From Dioscorea cayenensis subsp. rotundata (taxonomy: Eukaryota > Streptophyta > Magnoliopsida > Dioscoreales > Dioscoreaceae): 64,000 nt of DNA. The notes below the pieces were generated by a model. The model was not told the DNA's origin, searched no databases, and worked only from the letters and a program-made list of their open reading frames with translations. The stretch lies in the NCBI RefSeq assembly GCF_009730915.1, contig NC_052474.1, positions 5,491,501-5,555,500 of the forward strand, written 5' to 3'. This document shows positions 39,020 through 52,600 of this stretch, piece after piece (position 1 is the stretch's first letter; each line of letters starts with the position of its first letter). Both the position numbers and the translations under genes were made by a program.

Positions 39020-40900
39020 TAAATAAAGGGAACTGCCAAAACACTTAGCTTAATAATGACCAATAACAGAATTTAAAAACCCTTTAACGATTTTAAACCC
39101 CAAACATCTGAAGGGATGATCAGGACTGACTGACCTGGACTAAATCTGTCTGCATGGTAAGGTGACAGATTCACTGGTAGAGTCAGTTTATTAAACAGGA
39201 TGAAAGTTTCCTATTAAAAATCTAGCTCGGTCAAAATATTTAAAATGAGCTATTAAAACTGAAATATTGCTTAAAATGATAATGAGTTTTCAAGAAGAGG
39301 TTTTTTTGTTTAAAAATGAGGTCTCGCTAAGTTAATGTGAGTTGTATTTATCAATTCTAAAATTTTATCGTATGAATGGGCTGTTATCATAATCACAAAC
39401 ACGTCAGAATTTAAAACGGGATTTCAAGTCTAGAAAAACTTCTGGGATGCTTCATTGACGAGGAATGCCTTCCAGTCACCACGAAAGATGTTATATGAGG
39501 CTCAATGATAAACAACATGAAACGAAGGATTAAGATGCGAGACGAACTCCTCATCAGCCGCTCTCCTCTCTGATTTCACACCATTAGGGCACCTGACCAA
39601 AACCCAACTGTATCCTAACTCAACCTTATCAGTTAGTCCATGTTAAGTCTCCGTAGCTTAGAATGCGTTCCCACAGTTCACCACTATCTCACGCCACTGG
39701 AAGACCCTACCATCCGGCACCGAGGAACGTTTATGAACCGGGATCGCCACCACAGAAGATTCTCAAGACCCCACACGCAGCTACTTCACCAAAAGAGATC
39801 GATCGCCATGATTCGAGCCTTTACTCAAGCATTCACATGAGATTTCAATCACTGTTGAGATACCTACCAACGAGGTCTTAAAAAAAGCCTGCTTAAAGAA
39901 ATGAGTCCGCTGTTTCAGCCTCGCTGTACGCCGGTTGTCTGCTTAACTATCAACGCTTCGCTTTTAAATATACTGCGCCACGCTAAAAAGGCCAGCCATC
40001 GCTGCCTCACGCATCGGTTTAACCTTCTCACGCCCGCCGATTTAGAGCACGCGGCCTGAGGTCGCATTTAAGAAGACGAAGTAGACGGTGCCCACTGGTG
40101 GAAGACAGCGAAGACGGCACTCAAGACTCGCGAGATCGAACCCTCATCGGGCGCCGCCTCCCCTCCGCTCCCCCACCTAGACGAAAACTGTTTCGATCCA
40201 AACCCCAACGATCTCAAATCAACCCGGTCATATCCATGTCAGCGTCTCCGTAATGAATGGTTCCGCTCTGTCAAATTATCTTTATCCGACGTCACACCGA
40301 AGACCACCATCTGACCGCCGAGGAACGCCAACCGGATCGCCGACAAAGATACTCTCCCCTTTAAGACCCACAACGAGAAAACACCTTCGACATCGCCGCC
40401 GACCGAGCTCAAGACTCAAGCGAGATCAACGACGAGATACCAAACGCCCCTACTCAACGAGGTCTCGCTTAAAAAATAAGCCTCTGCTTAAAACGAGTCT
40501 CCTGCTTATACGCTCGTTTGTCTCATTAACCATCGATGCTTCGCTTAATATATTGGCGCTTACGCTTAAAACCCGCTTAAATATCGCCAGGTTTTATTTA
40601 AATACACGAAAGAGGCCAAGATTAATTTATTTTTATATCCGCGATTAATTTATCACGTAAATATTTATTTTCCGCTTAAATATTAATGTTTTGCTTTAAA
40701 AACAGTTTTATTTTAAAAAACGAGGTTTCAAGTTTAAAAAATGAGTTTTCCTGCTTAAGAAATGAGTTTTTTGTTTAAGAAAAGAGGTTTCGCTTAAGAA
40801 ACGAAGTTTTGCTTAAAGAACTAACTCCGCCAAGAAAACTAACCCTCCGCTTAAAAAACTAAATTGCTGAATAAACGAATACATGTTGAAAAAAGAACTA
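39020..40900. repeat. Diverged, internally duplicated repeat of unknown family
   Basis: The base composition jumps (many CG dinucleotides in 39550-40600). Two related blocks, about 39640-40010 and 40250-40600, share GAGGAACG, ATCGCC, ACGAGGTCT, AAGCCT, TGCTTAAA, CGAGTC-like and ATGCTTCGCTT-like phrases in the same order. From about 40460 to 40860 a degenerate short unit close to GCTTAAAAAACGAG recurs about a dozen times, and similar phrases occur near 39270-39330. There is no open frame with a recognisable domain and no clear termini. It may be a decayed mobile element or a degenerate satellite. Confidence 0.55.
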
Positions 40901-43900
40901 AATATAAAAAAGCATTAAAATGACGGAATTTCATAACGCAGAAAATGAAGTAAACAATAAAGGAAGGAAGTCGCCCGAGCACAAAGAAACTCATAAAGCT
41001 TTAAGTTTGAAATTATCGAGTATAAATAAAGAATTTTCTTTAAATAATAATAATAAAGCATTATATATAATATATATATTTGTAAAGGGACGTGTGTATA
41101 TGTAAGTCTCATAAAAAACTACTACCGCTTTCCTATAAATCAAAACTGCATGTTTATTTCTTGGAGGTAAGAGAGGTTTATGTATTTTAATTAAAATTTA
41201 AAAAAAAAATGGATAAACGATTTATATATATATTATAGGCTTGTAAAATTTATTTGAATTTATAACCAGGTACTATTTTATTAATAGTATGAAAATGGCC
41301 CAATATGGTAGAGTGAAAATAAGGTTTCTGATCTAATGACATGCATATAGATGGTTGAGAAATGAAAATGAGCTTTTGGATTTTTTTTTTTTTATGAAAA
41401 ATTGTAAACATTTTTTTAAAAATTCGTAGCTTCTTCGCTTATATCAACAAGGTTCTTGAACACCTTCAAAGGGAAAAGAATCTATTTCTTGATGTATACT
41501 CTCACAAAGAAATATATTCCAAGTTTGACACCCTAATTTTGTTATTAAGATTTATATACATTCATTCAAAAAAAAAAAAACACTATTAGATATACTAGTA
41601 AAGCGAGATCATTTGATAATTTGATTAATACTTTTAAAACATCATGAAAATGAATAAAATATTTAATCCATTGTTTTACCGGTTAGTGGATTAGCAATGG
41701 GCATGACATGACAATGAATGCCTTTCCTAAAGAAAAATAAAATAAAATAAAAGGTAAGAGTATCTAATAACTTACTATATTCAGATCTTCAATGCTTTGC
41801 CTGATATAAAATTGTCACCAAAATGTATGAACTTGATTGCAACTCCAAACATGGGCTCCATAAACTCAATCACTATACAAAATTTTAATATATAAATTGA
41901 AGAAGCAAACCAACGTTAAGTATATAAATATAATTATTTAGTTCTTTGAAAGTCAAAACCTGAACTTTAAGTACATCAATATAAAGCAAGGGATTGCAAG
42001 AGACATCAAAAATAATACCTTGAACTATCTCAGTATCATTGAGAGTCAAAACCTGAATCTGTAGAACAAGAACATATAGAAAACATTTGATTGTCATAAG
42101 AGTTGAACATGAATTCACCAAGTTGAGCAATAATAAAATGTTTGGATGATTGTCAGTAGAGTTTTACACCTTGTCACCATGATGATGGGTAACATTACAG
42201 TATACATTCATGAACAGCATACTTTGAATAGGGACCAAAAACTCTTTCAAGTCTCACAATCTTTTACCTTAATCTAATCTTCTAATCATTCCATTTGATT
42301 ACTGTAGTGTTTTTAGCAACTATTTCATGATTGTCATAAACTTGAGTAGTTGCAAGCTTGCAGTTCCAGTTCCCCACTTTTTTATGGTCCTAAAAAGATT
42401 TTTCAGCAGCATGATACCATTGGCATGTGAATTTTTTTAATGCTCTTAACAAGCAACACATACCTCATAAATTACAAGGGATTGGTGATCAAGGACGACA
42501 GCTGCAACACTGGAGCATAGTGGTATTCCTGTGAGGACATGCATTGCATTTAGTGATGAGAGAACAGGTTAGACAGCAAGTGTAACCAAAGTAGAGAACA
42601 TTTTAAAATGATTTCATTTCAATGTTTGTTTCGTTGCAGATGATGACCTTGCTTCATAAATTTGGTTTCAGGCCATACAGGAACAACAACAAGAATCTAA
42701 GATAAATATATCAAGCAAGTGTAGTAGTAGAATATAATGTCCATATGATTCCAAGCAAGCACAACTTCTAGCTGAAGAAAATGTCAAACTATTTGCAGTT
42801 CACCAATCAATGTCCAACAAGATCAAGATTTATGAAGCCATAACATCAAGAAAAGCATTTTAACCAATCAAGAAACAAATCATTGTCAATCCAGCAAAAA
42901 AGTTATATAGAAAAATGAAGACACAGCAGACGCAATGTGCTGGACTTTACTTGGAAACAAAGGTGTTTGAGAGATTACCTAGACCTGTTAATTTTGTAGA
43001 AGTGGTCTGTATCTAATTGTACCCCATGCAAGTGACAACCAGTCTTCTTTCCTTAGCTTTCCTCCACATTGAGGATCACGCTTCCCCATCAGTTTCTTTT
43101 ACCATACAATTACTACTATCACATTATGGATTTATTGACTTTAAACATAAACACATGATCCAACTTTTGCCAATACATGCTCACAACTTCAGACATGACT
43201 ACATCAGCTACTGGTTTAATATACCTAGGTTTTCCACACAATACAATTTATACAGTAAAGAAAGTTGACAGCAAGATAATTTCCCAACTTTTGCATGAAG
43301 GGTTTGTAGCATATTGCTTTCACATATTTGATAATCACCAGTAATCAAATAAATAAACGGATGAATCAAGAAATATCTAGGCGGAAAAACCACTAGCAAC
43401 AGGAATCTCAATTCACAATAAACACAAATTAATCAAAACAAATGGAATAATAGGATCAGAAAGGATTGAAGCCCACATGAAAATCTGCACCAGATTCAGA
43501 TCTCACCGAAAGAACGATGAGGGATATCCATCTAACACATCATGTTAAGATAGTTAATCAGTCTGGCAGCCCAGATGATGCCGAGTCACACACAATACCT
43601 GCATCATCAATAACATGATCCTTTCCTAGGACAAACCTAGTAGAAAACCAGAAAACCAACCCAGCATCATCATTGACAGTAATGTTATGAAGGCCAGCTT
43701 AACTGGACAAATTCATTATATCCATTTTATTTCAATAATAAAACATCTATGCTTCTGGTGATGAAATGAAATATGTTGCTGTTAAATCCATCCATGTGAT
43801 TGCCAGTATCTCACTGAAATGTCGCTAACTTGAAAACATAAAAGAGGAACTCCATATGCTGATTGACATCCTAGAAGTTATTTCCCCCAAAAGATGACCA

Positions 43901-44454
43901 ATTTATTAGCACATGATGGCATGGAAGCAACTTCTGAAATCAGCATCAGTTCTCATGAGATTATTAGCCTTTAGCATGACTGCAAATAAAAGTAGTATTG
44001 CCATTAGCACTTCCATGCAACTATATTTTAAATGAAAAAATCAAAAACTATGGATTTCGGTCTTTGCTTCAATCTTCTAGACAAGTAAAGCTTATTTCGA
44101 TGGTTAAAGAAATAGAGTTAAAATGAAAACCAACAGAGTTACTATCACTATCATCTTATTCTAGTATACATCTTCCAGCTTAATTATCATAGAAATTTTC
44201 AACCATGCCTTTATTTCAATGGCTGCAATTAACAGACAAACTAGGAACAATTATATACTATAGTATGAAAACTACGAAATTAAAGCCAAGAGTAGTCCGT
44301 TGTTACCTGAATGAAAAAATCAGTTAACTTATTTTAATTGATTTGAACCTGACTTAAATACCTTAATAATGATAAACACAACCAGCAACTCAGGCAAACA
44401 AGTTAGATGTGCTCTCAGCCTACATAGCACCATCGAATAGGGAAACTTAATATT
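40901..44454. other. Spacer with a few exon-like minus-strand fragments
   Basis: AT-rich with no complete gene. On the minus strand two exon-like pieces with splice borders are visible: one near 42470-42535 (frame GIPLCSSVAAVVLDHQ, donor GAG/GTATGT) and one near 42020-42062 (IQVLTLNDTEIVQ, donor AAG/GTATT), the latter partly repeated near 41945-41970. They may be remnants of one gene, but I do not recognise it. Confidence 0.35.
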
Positions 44455-47400
44455 CTAGTAATTCAATAATCTATTCTGGAGGTCACCAGCAAATGGGAGA
44501 CTGCAAAAGTCGTCATTCTTTGATTCCTTACCGGTTGTCACATTTGCTGAAGGAGACAAAACAACTGTATTCAACGTTATGCTAGAACTCTGTTGTACCA
44601 CAGAAAGAGGTTTCGTAGAGGCACTCAAATTCTTATTTCCATCCACTGCCATTTTATCTTTGATCTATTGATTGCAAATTGGTATTCCTGTAGAACTCTC
44701 ATCAACCGATGTATTCTGATGCTTATCAGCACCATCCAATGGCTCTTTTTCAAATGAAAGGAAGCGCATTCCACTGTGTATTTTTAAAGGACATTTAAGA
44801 AATTTCTCCATCAAGTTCTCCTTCATGTCTTCATAGATGAGAATGTCTACTTGGAACTCGAACGTTTTGGAGTATCATATGGAGCGAGACAATTTTTCAT
44901 AACATTGACTTGCTTTCTTAAATTTGATTTTTCATTTGATGGAGGAGGAATTGAAAAGTTATCTAATGTTGTTGTAGAAGTAACTTCAAGGTTTGGCACC
45001 TGTTATCAGTATAATTGCAAACATTAGCATATTCATGAAAGAAGAACCAATGTCAATGTTCGTGGCAAAAATTAGCATATTCATGAAAGATAAAAAAGTA
45101 TCTCGAAGTCATAGAAAGAGGGAGAAAAAGTGATTGGCTATGGATAATTAATTTGTCTAGCATCTCTACACTTAATATTGTTTAATATTCAGTTTATATT
45201 CTTATAACAAGTCTCAGAGTGCACTTATAACATTCTATTACACACTAAGCTGCCATATTTGCTAAAATTTATAATATAAAATTGGGAAAAGTACAAAACC
45301 ACGTGGTTTCAGTTTCGCAGCTTAACGGCGACTTTTTCGATTCTAGCCATATGCCTCAGATTCAGAAAGCTTTTAAAACCAAGCACGCCAATTAACGCGC
45401 AACTCATAAGCGTAAAATTATCGCCTTTATTTAAAAATCAACTTATACGACATAAAAAATACATTTTTAAATTTATTTCTTCCAAAATTAACAAACAAGA
45501 AAAACCAAATTCCAAAATCAAACAAAAACTGTCAAAAACTTAATATAAATATTTTAATAATAGCACCGCCAAATCGAAAGAATAATCTGGTTTTTCCTTT
45601 TGCAACTTAAAAACCATATATCATAATCTAAAAAAATTTCACCCTTTATTTTGTAAAACCCCAGAAACCACACCAAGTTTTTCACTTTTCCTATGTAAAA
45701 TTCATAATGTTTCAAAATTAATAGAGCCAAAATTATTTTTATTCTATATAATCCCACAATTGTTTAAGTTCCACGATGCAATTATACAATAGCTGAAAAA
45801 TTAAATAGCTTTTAGAAGGTAAAAAGTGAAAACTAATTGAATAATAACTCTTTTATGGTAGATACCTTGAGAGAGAACTTGCATTTATCTCATCTTATAC
45901 ACATGCCTTTTGACATGAAATTGTGACAAGGATACTTGGAAAGCTGATGATCAAATGGACAATCATCCCCTTTTAAGCATATATCACATGCAAAAAACCC
46001 GCATGGCTGCACTGAACCACAAGGATATAAGATGGTTATCAGAGATATGTGTGTAAATCCATTGAAAATTAAGGCCACAAATTCTAGCTCACAAGACCAA
46101 TGCCAGCAAGAAAGAAAAATGACTAACAGCAACTAAAATGAACTAACATCAAGTCAAGTCTCTACAGTTCAGAAACATTCTTTTGGTATATATATGCTAG
46201 AAAGAATCTGAAAAATAATATTTCAAGCTAATGATTTATAAGAATAATTAAAATTGGTAATATACCTGAGACTTTGTCAGTGGAGTAGTATCACGAGAAA
46301 ATTTGCACAAATTTCCCTGAAAATAAAGAAAAAAAATTTCTCATCATGTATCAGAAAAAGAACAAATTGACATATAGAAGGCTAAAAAATAATGTGATAT
46401 TATTCAACACCTGAGTTAAGAATTCATTAAATCATAGTTCCTTCACATCATGGTTATCCAATAAAGCATAAAACCACCAAATTTTTTTTTCTCAGCATTG
46501 TGACAGTTTCCTTATTATCTGTTGTTGAATTGAGACCCTGAGTTTTTATATACTTCTTCTTCATATGAATGATACAGAACGGAAAAAAAAGGCCATAAAG
46601 TACAATGTAAAAACAAGCAAATTTGTTGAACATTTACCACTAAGGAGACATAAGAATGACAAGACAGATGAGATCTTCCTCATTTTCAAACAACTTCTTA
46701 ACTTTCAAAAAAAGAGTGAATAACTGGGCAGCAAACCTGCTGGCATCTACCCTTCAGATAAAATTCACAATATTTCACTGGTTTTGGCTTTATCATAGGT
46801 TACAGCTTCAATCTCTTCACTCCATGTTCTCTTTCCCTCTGAGCCCATTTCCTTTCTTCGCTCCTCTGAATATCGTTGAAATGTGAAACTCACACTCCAT
46901 ATAAAGACGGCACATGAAAGTAGCAAAATTTCTCTAAACCTGCAGAGGTCAAGGTGTCCTTTGCGTTTGCCAAACCCCACCCACAAGCAAAGGAACGCCC
47001 ATAACCTCCTAAGAGAATAGCATCGCTGCACCTCCACTCTGCACAGCTTGAACAAGAAAATTGGCAGTTGGGGATGTACTACGTAAAGAATCTTTTCACC
47101 CTATCAAGCGATAGGCAAATATATATAGATAAAAACACCTGCTTTTCTCTTTCCTCGGCCATCGGCCCTCGTTTCATCTTTATGACAGCCTCATCAACCT
47201 AAACACATCATTTATGACACGCAGTCATAAGAACATGCAGAAGAAATCACCAGGGAATCTATATACGGATTAGTTCCATGTTGGGCTCTAAGAAACAGGC
47301 CATGTTTCTGCGCCACTAAAGTGAATACATTTTCAAATTCTCAATGAAATACAATCCAAATGGCAAAAGTAAGAAGAATGAAGTGAAAACTGTTGCCATA

Positions 47401-49684
47401 CCTTAATTTTGGATGTCTTCCCTTCATTTGGAAATCCTACATTTGCAGGAGCAAAGTTTGCCAAACAAACACCTGAAAAATATCCATTATCACACTGCTT
47501 CTGACATTTTGAAATTCCATTGTCAGAAGACGAAAGCAATAAGTCACCCTTCTTGTCATCAATCACATCAGTACCCTCCACCTTGAAAATAGCTTCTGAT
47601 GACCGGATGTCTTCCTCAGTGCAATTTGAGTGGTTAGACCCTCCCTCAAACTTTTCATCATTAATAAATTCACTCTCACACACCAAGTCTGAGCAGTGGC
47701 TACCAATCTCTATATCATTCAGAATCTCCCCTTCTTCCATATCTTCATCATTCACTAAGCCTGTTCTCAATCTAGCCGAATCCGTCACAGGTTCAGAACA
47801 ATCATATATTACTCTCTGCATCCGTTCTATATTCGCCATTTTGTAGTCTTCCAGCCAATTTTCACCCAATGTAGGATCCTGCAAATCATCACTTTCAGTG
47901 ATTTTCCTATATGGAGACAATTCCTTGGGTAGACAGAGCATGATTCTATCATGTGAATCTGTCATGAGCTCCTTCAACTTCAAGCAAACATTAGCTGCTG
48001 CTGTTTCAGTGTCAAGCACAGAAGGGCAAAGCACCTCTTTTTCCAGAGAGATAACCAATGCATTGCCATTCTCTTCAGCCACACAGACCTCCAAATATCT
48101 GTTGTTCGTATTTTCTTGTTCATGGGGTTTCTCTTGTCTGGATTCCTCCACAAAGCAAAGCTCCTCAGAGCCCACAGTAACCACTTTTTTACTATCAAAC
48201 TCAGAGGAGCATACCATTTCAACTTGAGAAACCAATGTTCTGGCATTACTCCTACCTTCATAAACCACAGCAGATAGATTGCTAACACTTTGCTGTTCTT
48301 GGGGCCCCTCTTGTCCTAATTCACAGAATTTACCAATCTTTTTGGACCTTGAATTCATCACCATTTCACTATCAATCTCAGAAGGGCAAATCAATTGGTC
48401 TAGGGAAATAACCAACATATTGGCATTATTATCAACTTCATAAACATTAATGGATACATTGCTAACATTTTGTTGTTGTTCTTGGGGATTATCTTGTAAT
48501 TCTCCCAGTATACTAATATCTTTAGAGCCCACATTCACCATTGTTTCACTGCCACATTCAGAAGGGTGACTCATTTGATCATGCAAAATAACCAACTTAT
48601 TGGTATTGTACTCACCTTCACAAACCTCAGCAGATGCATTGCTAACATCATGCTGTTCATGGGGCTTCTTCTCTTGCCACAATTTATCCTCCAAACCAAG
48701 CTCCTTGGATCTCACATCCACCATCATTTCACCATTAACCTCAGAAAGGCAGAGCGTTCCATCTTCTGAGACAATCAATAAATTACCAGTGTTCTCCCCT
48801 TCACAAATCATCGGAAATTCATTGTTCACAATGTGCTGCTCTAGGGGCTTCTCTTTCCCTGCTTCACCAACCAAAGCAAAGCTCCTTAGAAGCCACATTC
48901 GCCACCATTTCACTGGCAACCTCTGAAGGACAGGGCATTTGATTCTGTGAGACAGCTGATACATTGCCCTTGTTCTTGCCTTCACAAACCATTAAAGACC
49001 CATTTGTCCCGCTCCACTAACCGCCAAAGCAACCTCCTTAGACACCACACGCATCAGTGTTTCACTACCAAACTCAGAAGGACAAATCATTCGATCCTGC
49101 CAGATAACCAGTGCACTGCCACAGTTCTCACCTTCACCAAATCCCTTAAATCCATCGCTGGCATTGTGCCATTCTTGAGGCTTCTCTTGCCCGCCAAACA
49201 CCCTTTTCTCAAACTCCAACAAACTAGGGTTTTCATCATTACTTGTTACTCCATCATGCACATCAACAGCTAAATCAACCAATCCAGCAAAATCAGCTAC
49301 CGATCCTTCCCGTACTTCGCGATCAACACGCCCATCAACCTCTGAATCCTTCGAAATCACGGCCATTTCTTTCTCCTCGAGCTCAATCCCATGCCCTAAA
49401 CCATCACTCGAAACCAAACACCTGCCATCACCTCCATTTCCAGATGGTAGCGACTCTTCCAGTACTTCGACCCGATCAGCACCACACCTATGGTTCTCAT
49501 CTGAAGGAGATTCCGATGGATTAGGAGACGAATCAAGACATACAGAGAGGATACGAGCAAGAGCACGGTAGGTAAAGCTGTCAACATGGGACCGAGGGAT
49601 GGAGAACGGCGATGGAGTTTACATCCTCTCCGGCGGCGGCGGCGGCGGCGGCGGCGCTAGGGTTTGGAGCTGGCCCCTCTCCAT
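44455..49684 (-). pseudogene. Decayed CCCH zinc-finger gene, C3H7-like, with tandem repeats in its large exon
   Basis: The exon structure is still readable: 49684-47402, 47198-47139, 46865-46737, 46316-46266, 46006-45866 and 44999-44455, all with GT-AG borders in phase. Conserved parts are a Pro-rich start, VDEAVIKMKRGPMAEERE, GVKRLKL, finger 1 (YCEFYLKGRCQQ/GNLCKFSRD; its fourth ligand, His in the family, is Arg here), finger 2 (PCGFFACDICLKGDDCPFDH) and finger 3 (PCHNFMSKGMCIR). The gene is broken many times. A TAA follows ERM near the start (49621-49619). One repeat unit near 48.9 kb is in a shifted frame with a TAA at 48994-48992. A TAA stands where Gln is expected after KRLKL (46802-46800). 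A TGA stands where Gly is expected after MCIR (45892-45890). The last ligand of finger 3 is Leu instead of His. A frame change and a further stop lie in the last exon. The family acts in nuclear RNA processing; this copy is unlikely to make the full protein. Confidence 0.85.
47965..49200 (-). repeat. Seven tandem units of about 60 codons within the CCCH pseudogene exon
   Basis: Reading on the minus strand, seven units of 58-64 residues follow each other. Each has the order QEKPxEQ, then a SNxS-like patch, then V(C/Y)EGExNxNxLVIS, then CPSExxSE, then VxSKEL. The spacing averages about 176 bp. The second unit is in a different frame from its neighbours, while units 1 and 3-7 share one frame. 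The unit is acidic and looks disordered, and I know of no domain name for it. Confidence 0.85.
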
Positions 49685-52600
49685 GGAACCAGCGCGCCAG
49701 CGCGGGAGCGCGAAAGAGCTCAAAACGCTCGTCCCCACCTACTTGATTAAAAACCTTTTCTTTTTTTTTTTTAAACAGCTTACCCCCGGATTAAAAACCT
49801 AATTTTCGATTTACCCTCCATTAAAAATAATAATATTAATAATAGTTTTCGGATTGCGGGCCGGGCCCGTCCCGTCCAACTCCGCTGGTTTCAAGTTCTG
49901 CTTGTGATGTAAAATTAATTTATTTTTAAAATAATTAAAATGTTCTAATATCTCCAAAAACATTGGGATTTACTCATACTCCGAATTACGTGTCGTGGTT
50001 AATTAGTGGTCGTTTTTAGTTAGATTTTTTTTTCCTAAGCTATCTCCTATGTGTTTTTTTTTAATATATGCACCGAGTTCATCCATTTTTATGAATAATT
50101 ATTATATAATTATTTTAGTTTTTTATAATTTGAAAAAACAAATATATATATATATATATTAATTTTTTTTGTTTTTTTGTTTTTTTTACAAAAATGCGAC
50201 AAGCACCAGAACCCCAGGGACGTGCACGTGTGGGAAGCAAAGCTCAACGCCGACCCACGTGTTCTCACCTTGCGTAAAACATGAGGTTCGATCCCGGGTT
50301 CTCACTGAAACGAATGTCCTACACAAGAAACTCAATACCAATTGATTCAAAAGCCGTTGGTAAAACAAATATATATTATGAACAACATGTTTTTTTTTGG
50401 AGAAAATCAATTGCATGCTACAATAAAATGGGTAATCACCTATATACCTTTGCATAAAGCCACAATTTTTTTTATTTAACAATACAAAATATTTTTATTT
50501 GTTGGTGTAATTTTATGTTTAAAAATCAACTTATAAATTTTATAAAGTTGCATAGAATAATTATCCATCTCAAAAGATGAGGTGAAGAGAGTGAAAATTA
50601 GTTATTTTTGTAAGATTTGTTAATTAATTTCTAGTAGAAAAATATATATGTAAATAAAAATGATTTGTAGTAGCATTTAAGTATCATTTTACAAAGGTAA
50701 ATAAACAATTCTCTATTTTTGTAGTGGTAAATATGAGAGCAAACTTGCCGGTCCCTTTTTATTTACTATAAATGAAGTTTTTTAGAATGCTCATTTATGC
50801 AAATTCTATTTTATGTTGATGCAATACCATGTAAAAAAAAAAAAAACAGAGAACCCATGCACTTGGACAATTATAATGAAATTAACTATAAAAAAATATA
50901 TTATTGCTTTTCTTTTTCTTGTTTTTGCATGGAAGTATAAGAAATTTGCTGTTCATATATATATATATATATATGATATACATACACATATATTAAGAAG
51001 AGACTAATTCAGTAATATAGAAGTTGGTTTTTCTTTTTTCACTTTTGATTTTTTTTTAAAATCATTACTATACATTGAGTCCCATGACATCCCATACGAA
51101 AAGAGTTAAATTTTTTACTCTTACAAAGTTACATGAAGAGAAATTTATTATCATGAGGACTATAAAATGTAAATTTTTAATATATTATTTTACACATATT
51201 AATCAGGTTTTTATTATTCTACATATTAATTTATTGTATACGGTAAAATAAAAAAATTATTAAATTATCGTAATTGGTATATATATGAATTTGCATGTCT
51301 CGTTGACATCTTTTCAAATGTGAATTTTATCACCAATTTATATTAAAAAAAGAAGTACATTATTGGTCGCCTATCAAGTTTGATTGGCAGAGACAACTCC
51401 TCCCATATGGTCGGGTATATTAAAAAACAATATTAACAACTAATAAATCAACTAAAGTTTCCAAATGGAGAGGCAATCAAGAAAAAAAGTGACATAATCC
51501 AATTAATTTATCTCAAACAATGAAAAAGCCCCAATGTCTTATTTTTTTCACCTAATTAAATAATCCAAAAATTATCTGCTGACAATGAACCACAGTAAAA
51601 AGTTTCCATCAATTCCTGCCATTATCCACATCCTGCCAATTTTATCCGCGTCAGGAGGGACATACTTCCGCGTCAAGAAAAGAAAAGAATAAGATTTCAT
51701 GATTACAAAAAAACATTGATTTGTTTACTTTTAGAAAAAAAAAAAAACTAATATTCTTATTTATCAGAATAAATAATTTTTTTTGCATGATTATGCAGAA
51801 AATTTTGTCGTTTTTTGCCGTCCATTGCACTTTGTCAACCACATCGTGTCTATCTTTTGACCACGCGGTAGACTCGAGCTCAGAACTTGTCTTTACTTTG
51901 TTGAGTTTTTTTTTTAAATAAATAATTATTTAATATGGATGCTTATCCACTTGTTGCACTTGAATGAAACCATCAAAATTATTTGCTAACTTTTTCAGTT
52001 TTCACCCTTTTGTCTTTGGGCAGCTCACTTATAAGAATATATTCTCATGAGTGTACTTTCATTATTACTTGGGACTTAAGGCCATTTTCTAGAGGCCATT
52101 TTTTAATTGCTAGTCACTCTCACTAATTTTTATTATTAATAAAATTAATTTTATTTTATTTTTATTTGGGTGTTTGTGGTACCCAAATAAACGGAAAAAA
52201 TAAACGGCAGAATTCAATTAATATTGTTGAAAAAACTTTGAGCATTAGAGGTTTTGCGCAAATAATACGAATGATTCTAAAAATTAGCAATCAACTTTAA
52301 CATTAGCTTATTTTTAAGAAAAAAGTATTTTATTCTTTTTGAAAGATGCTAATTATTTTTAGTGTTGTTATTTGTCGTTACATATATTTTTTTAAAAGAT
52401 ACTTTCAGCCATTATTTAGTTTTATTTTATTTTCTTTTCTTTTTGTAAGCACATATTTTTTTTGATAAAATAAATATTTTGATTTATTTATTTTATTAAA
52501 AAAAATCAATTAACTTTTAACCATAACACATGCCTAATAAACTTAATTATCTCTTGTATGAAATTTAGATGGGGTTTAAACATTTTCATATATAATAGGA

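Noticed and set aside
39640-40648. Several 60-130 codon plus-strand frames in the CG-rich repeat
   Set aside because: They are Arg/Pro-rich without domains. High GC lowers stop frequency, so these are expected by chance.
47333-49417. An intact single-exon repeat protein from the long minus-strand frames
   Set aside because: The frame starts are non-ATG codons, and the conserved exons around them show this is part of the decayed CCCH gene.
50215-50360. GGTTCGATCCC resembling a pol III B box near 50285, as a possible SINE or tRNA
   Set aside because: No cloverleaf can be drawn, no A box lies at the right distance, and the nearby T-tract is on the wrong side for an A-tailed insertion in this orientation.
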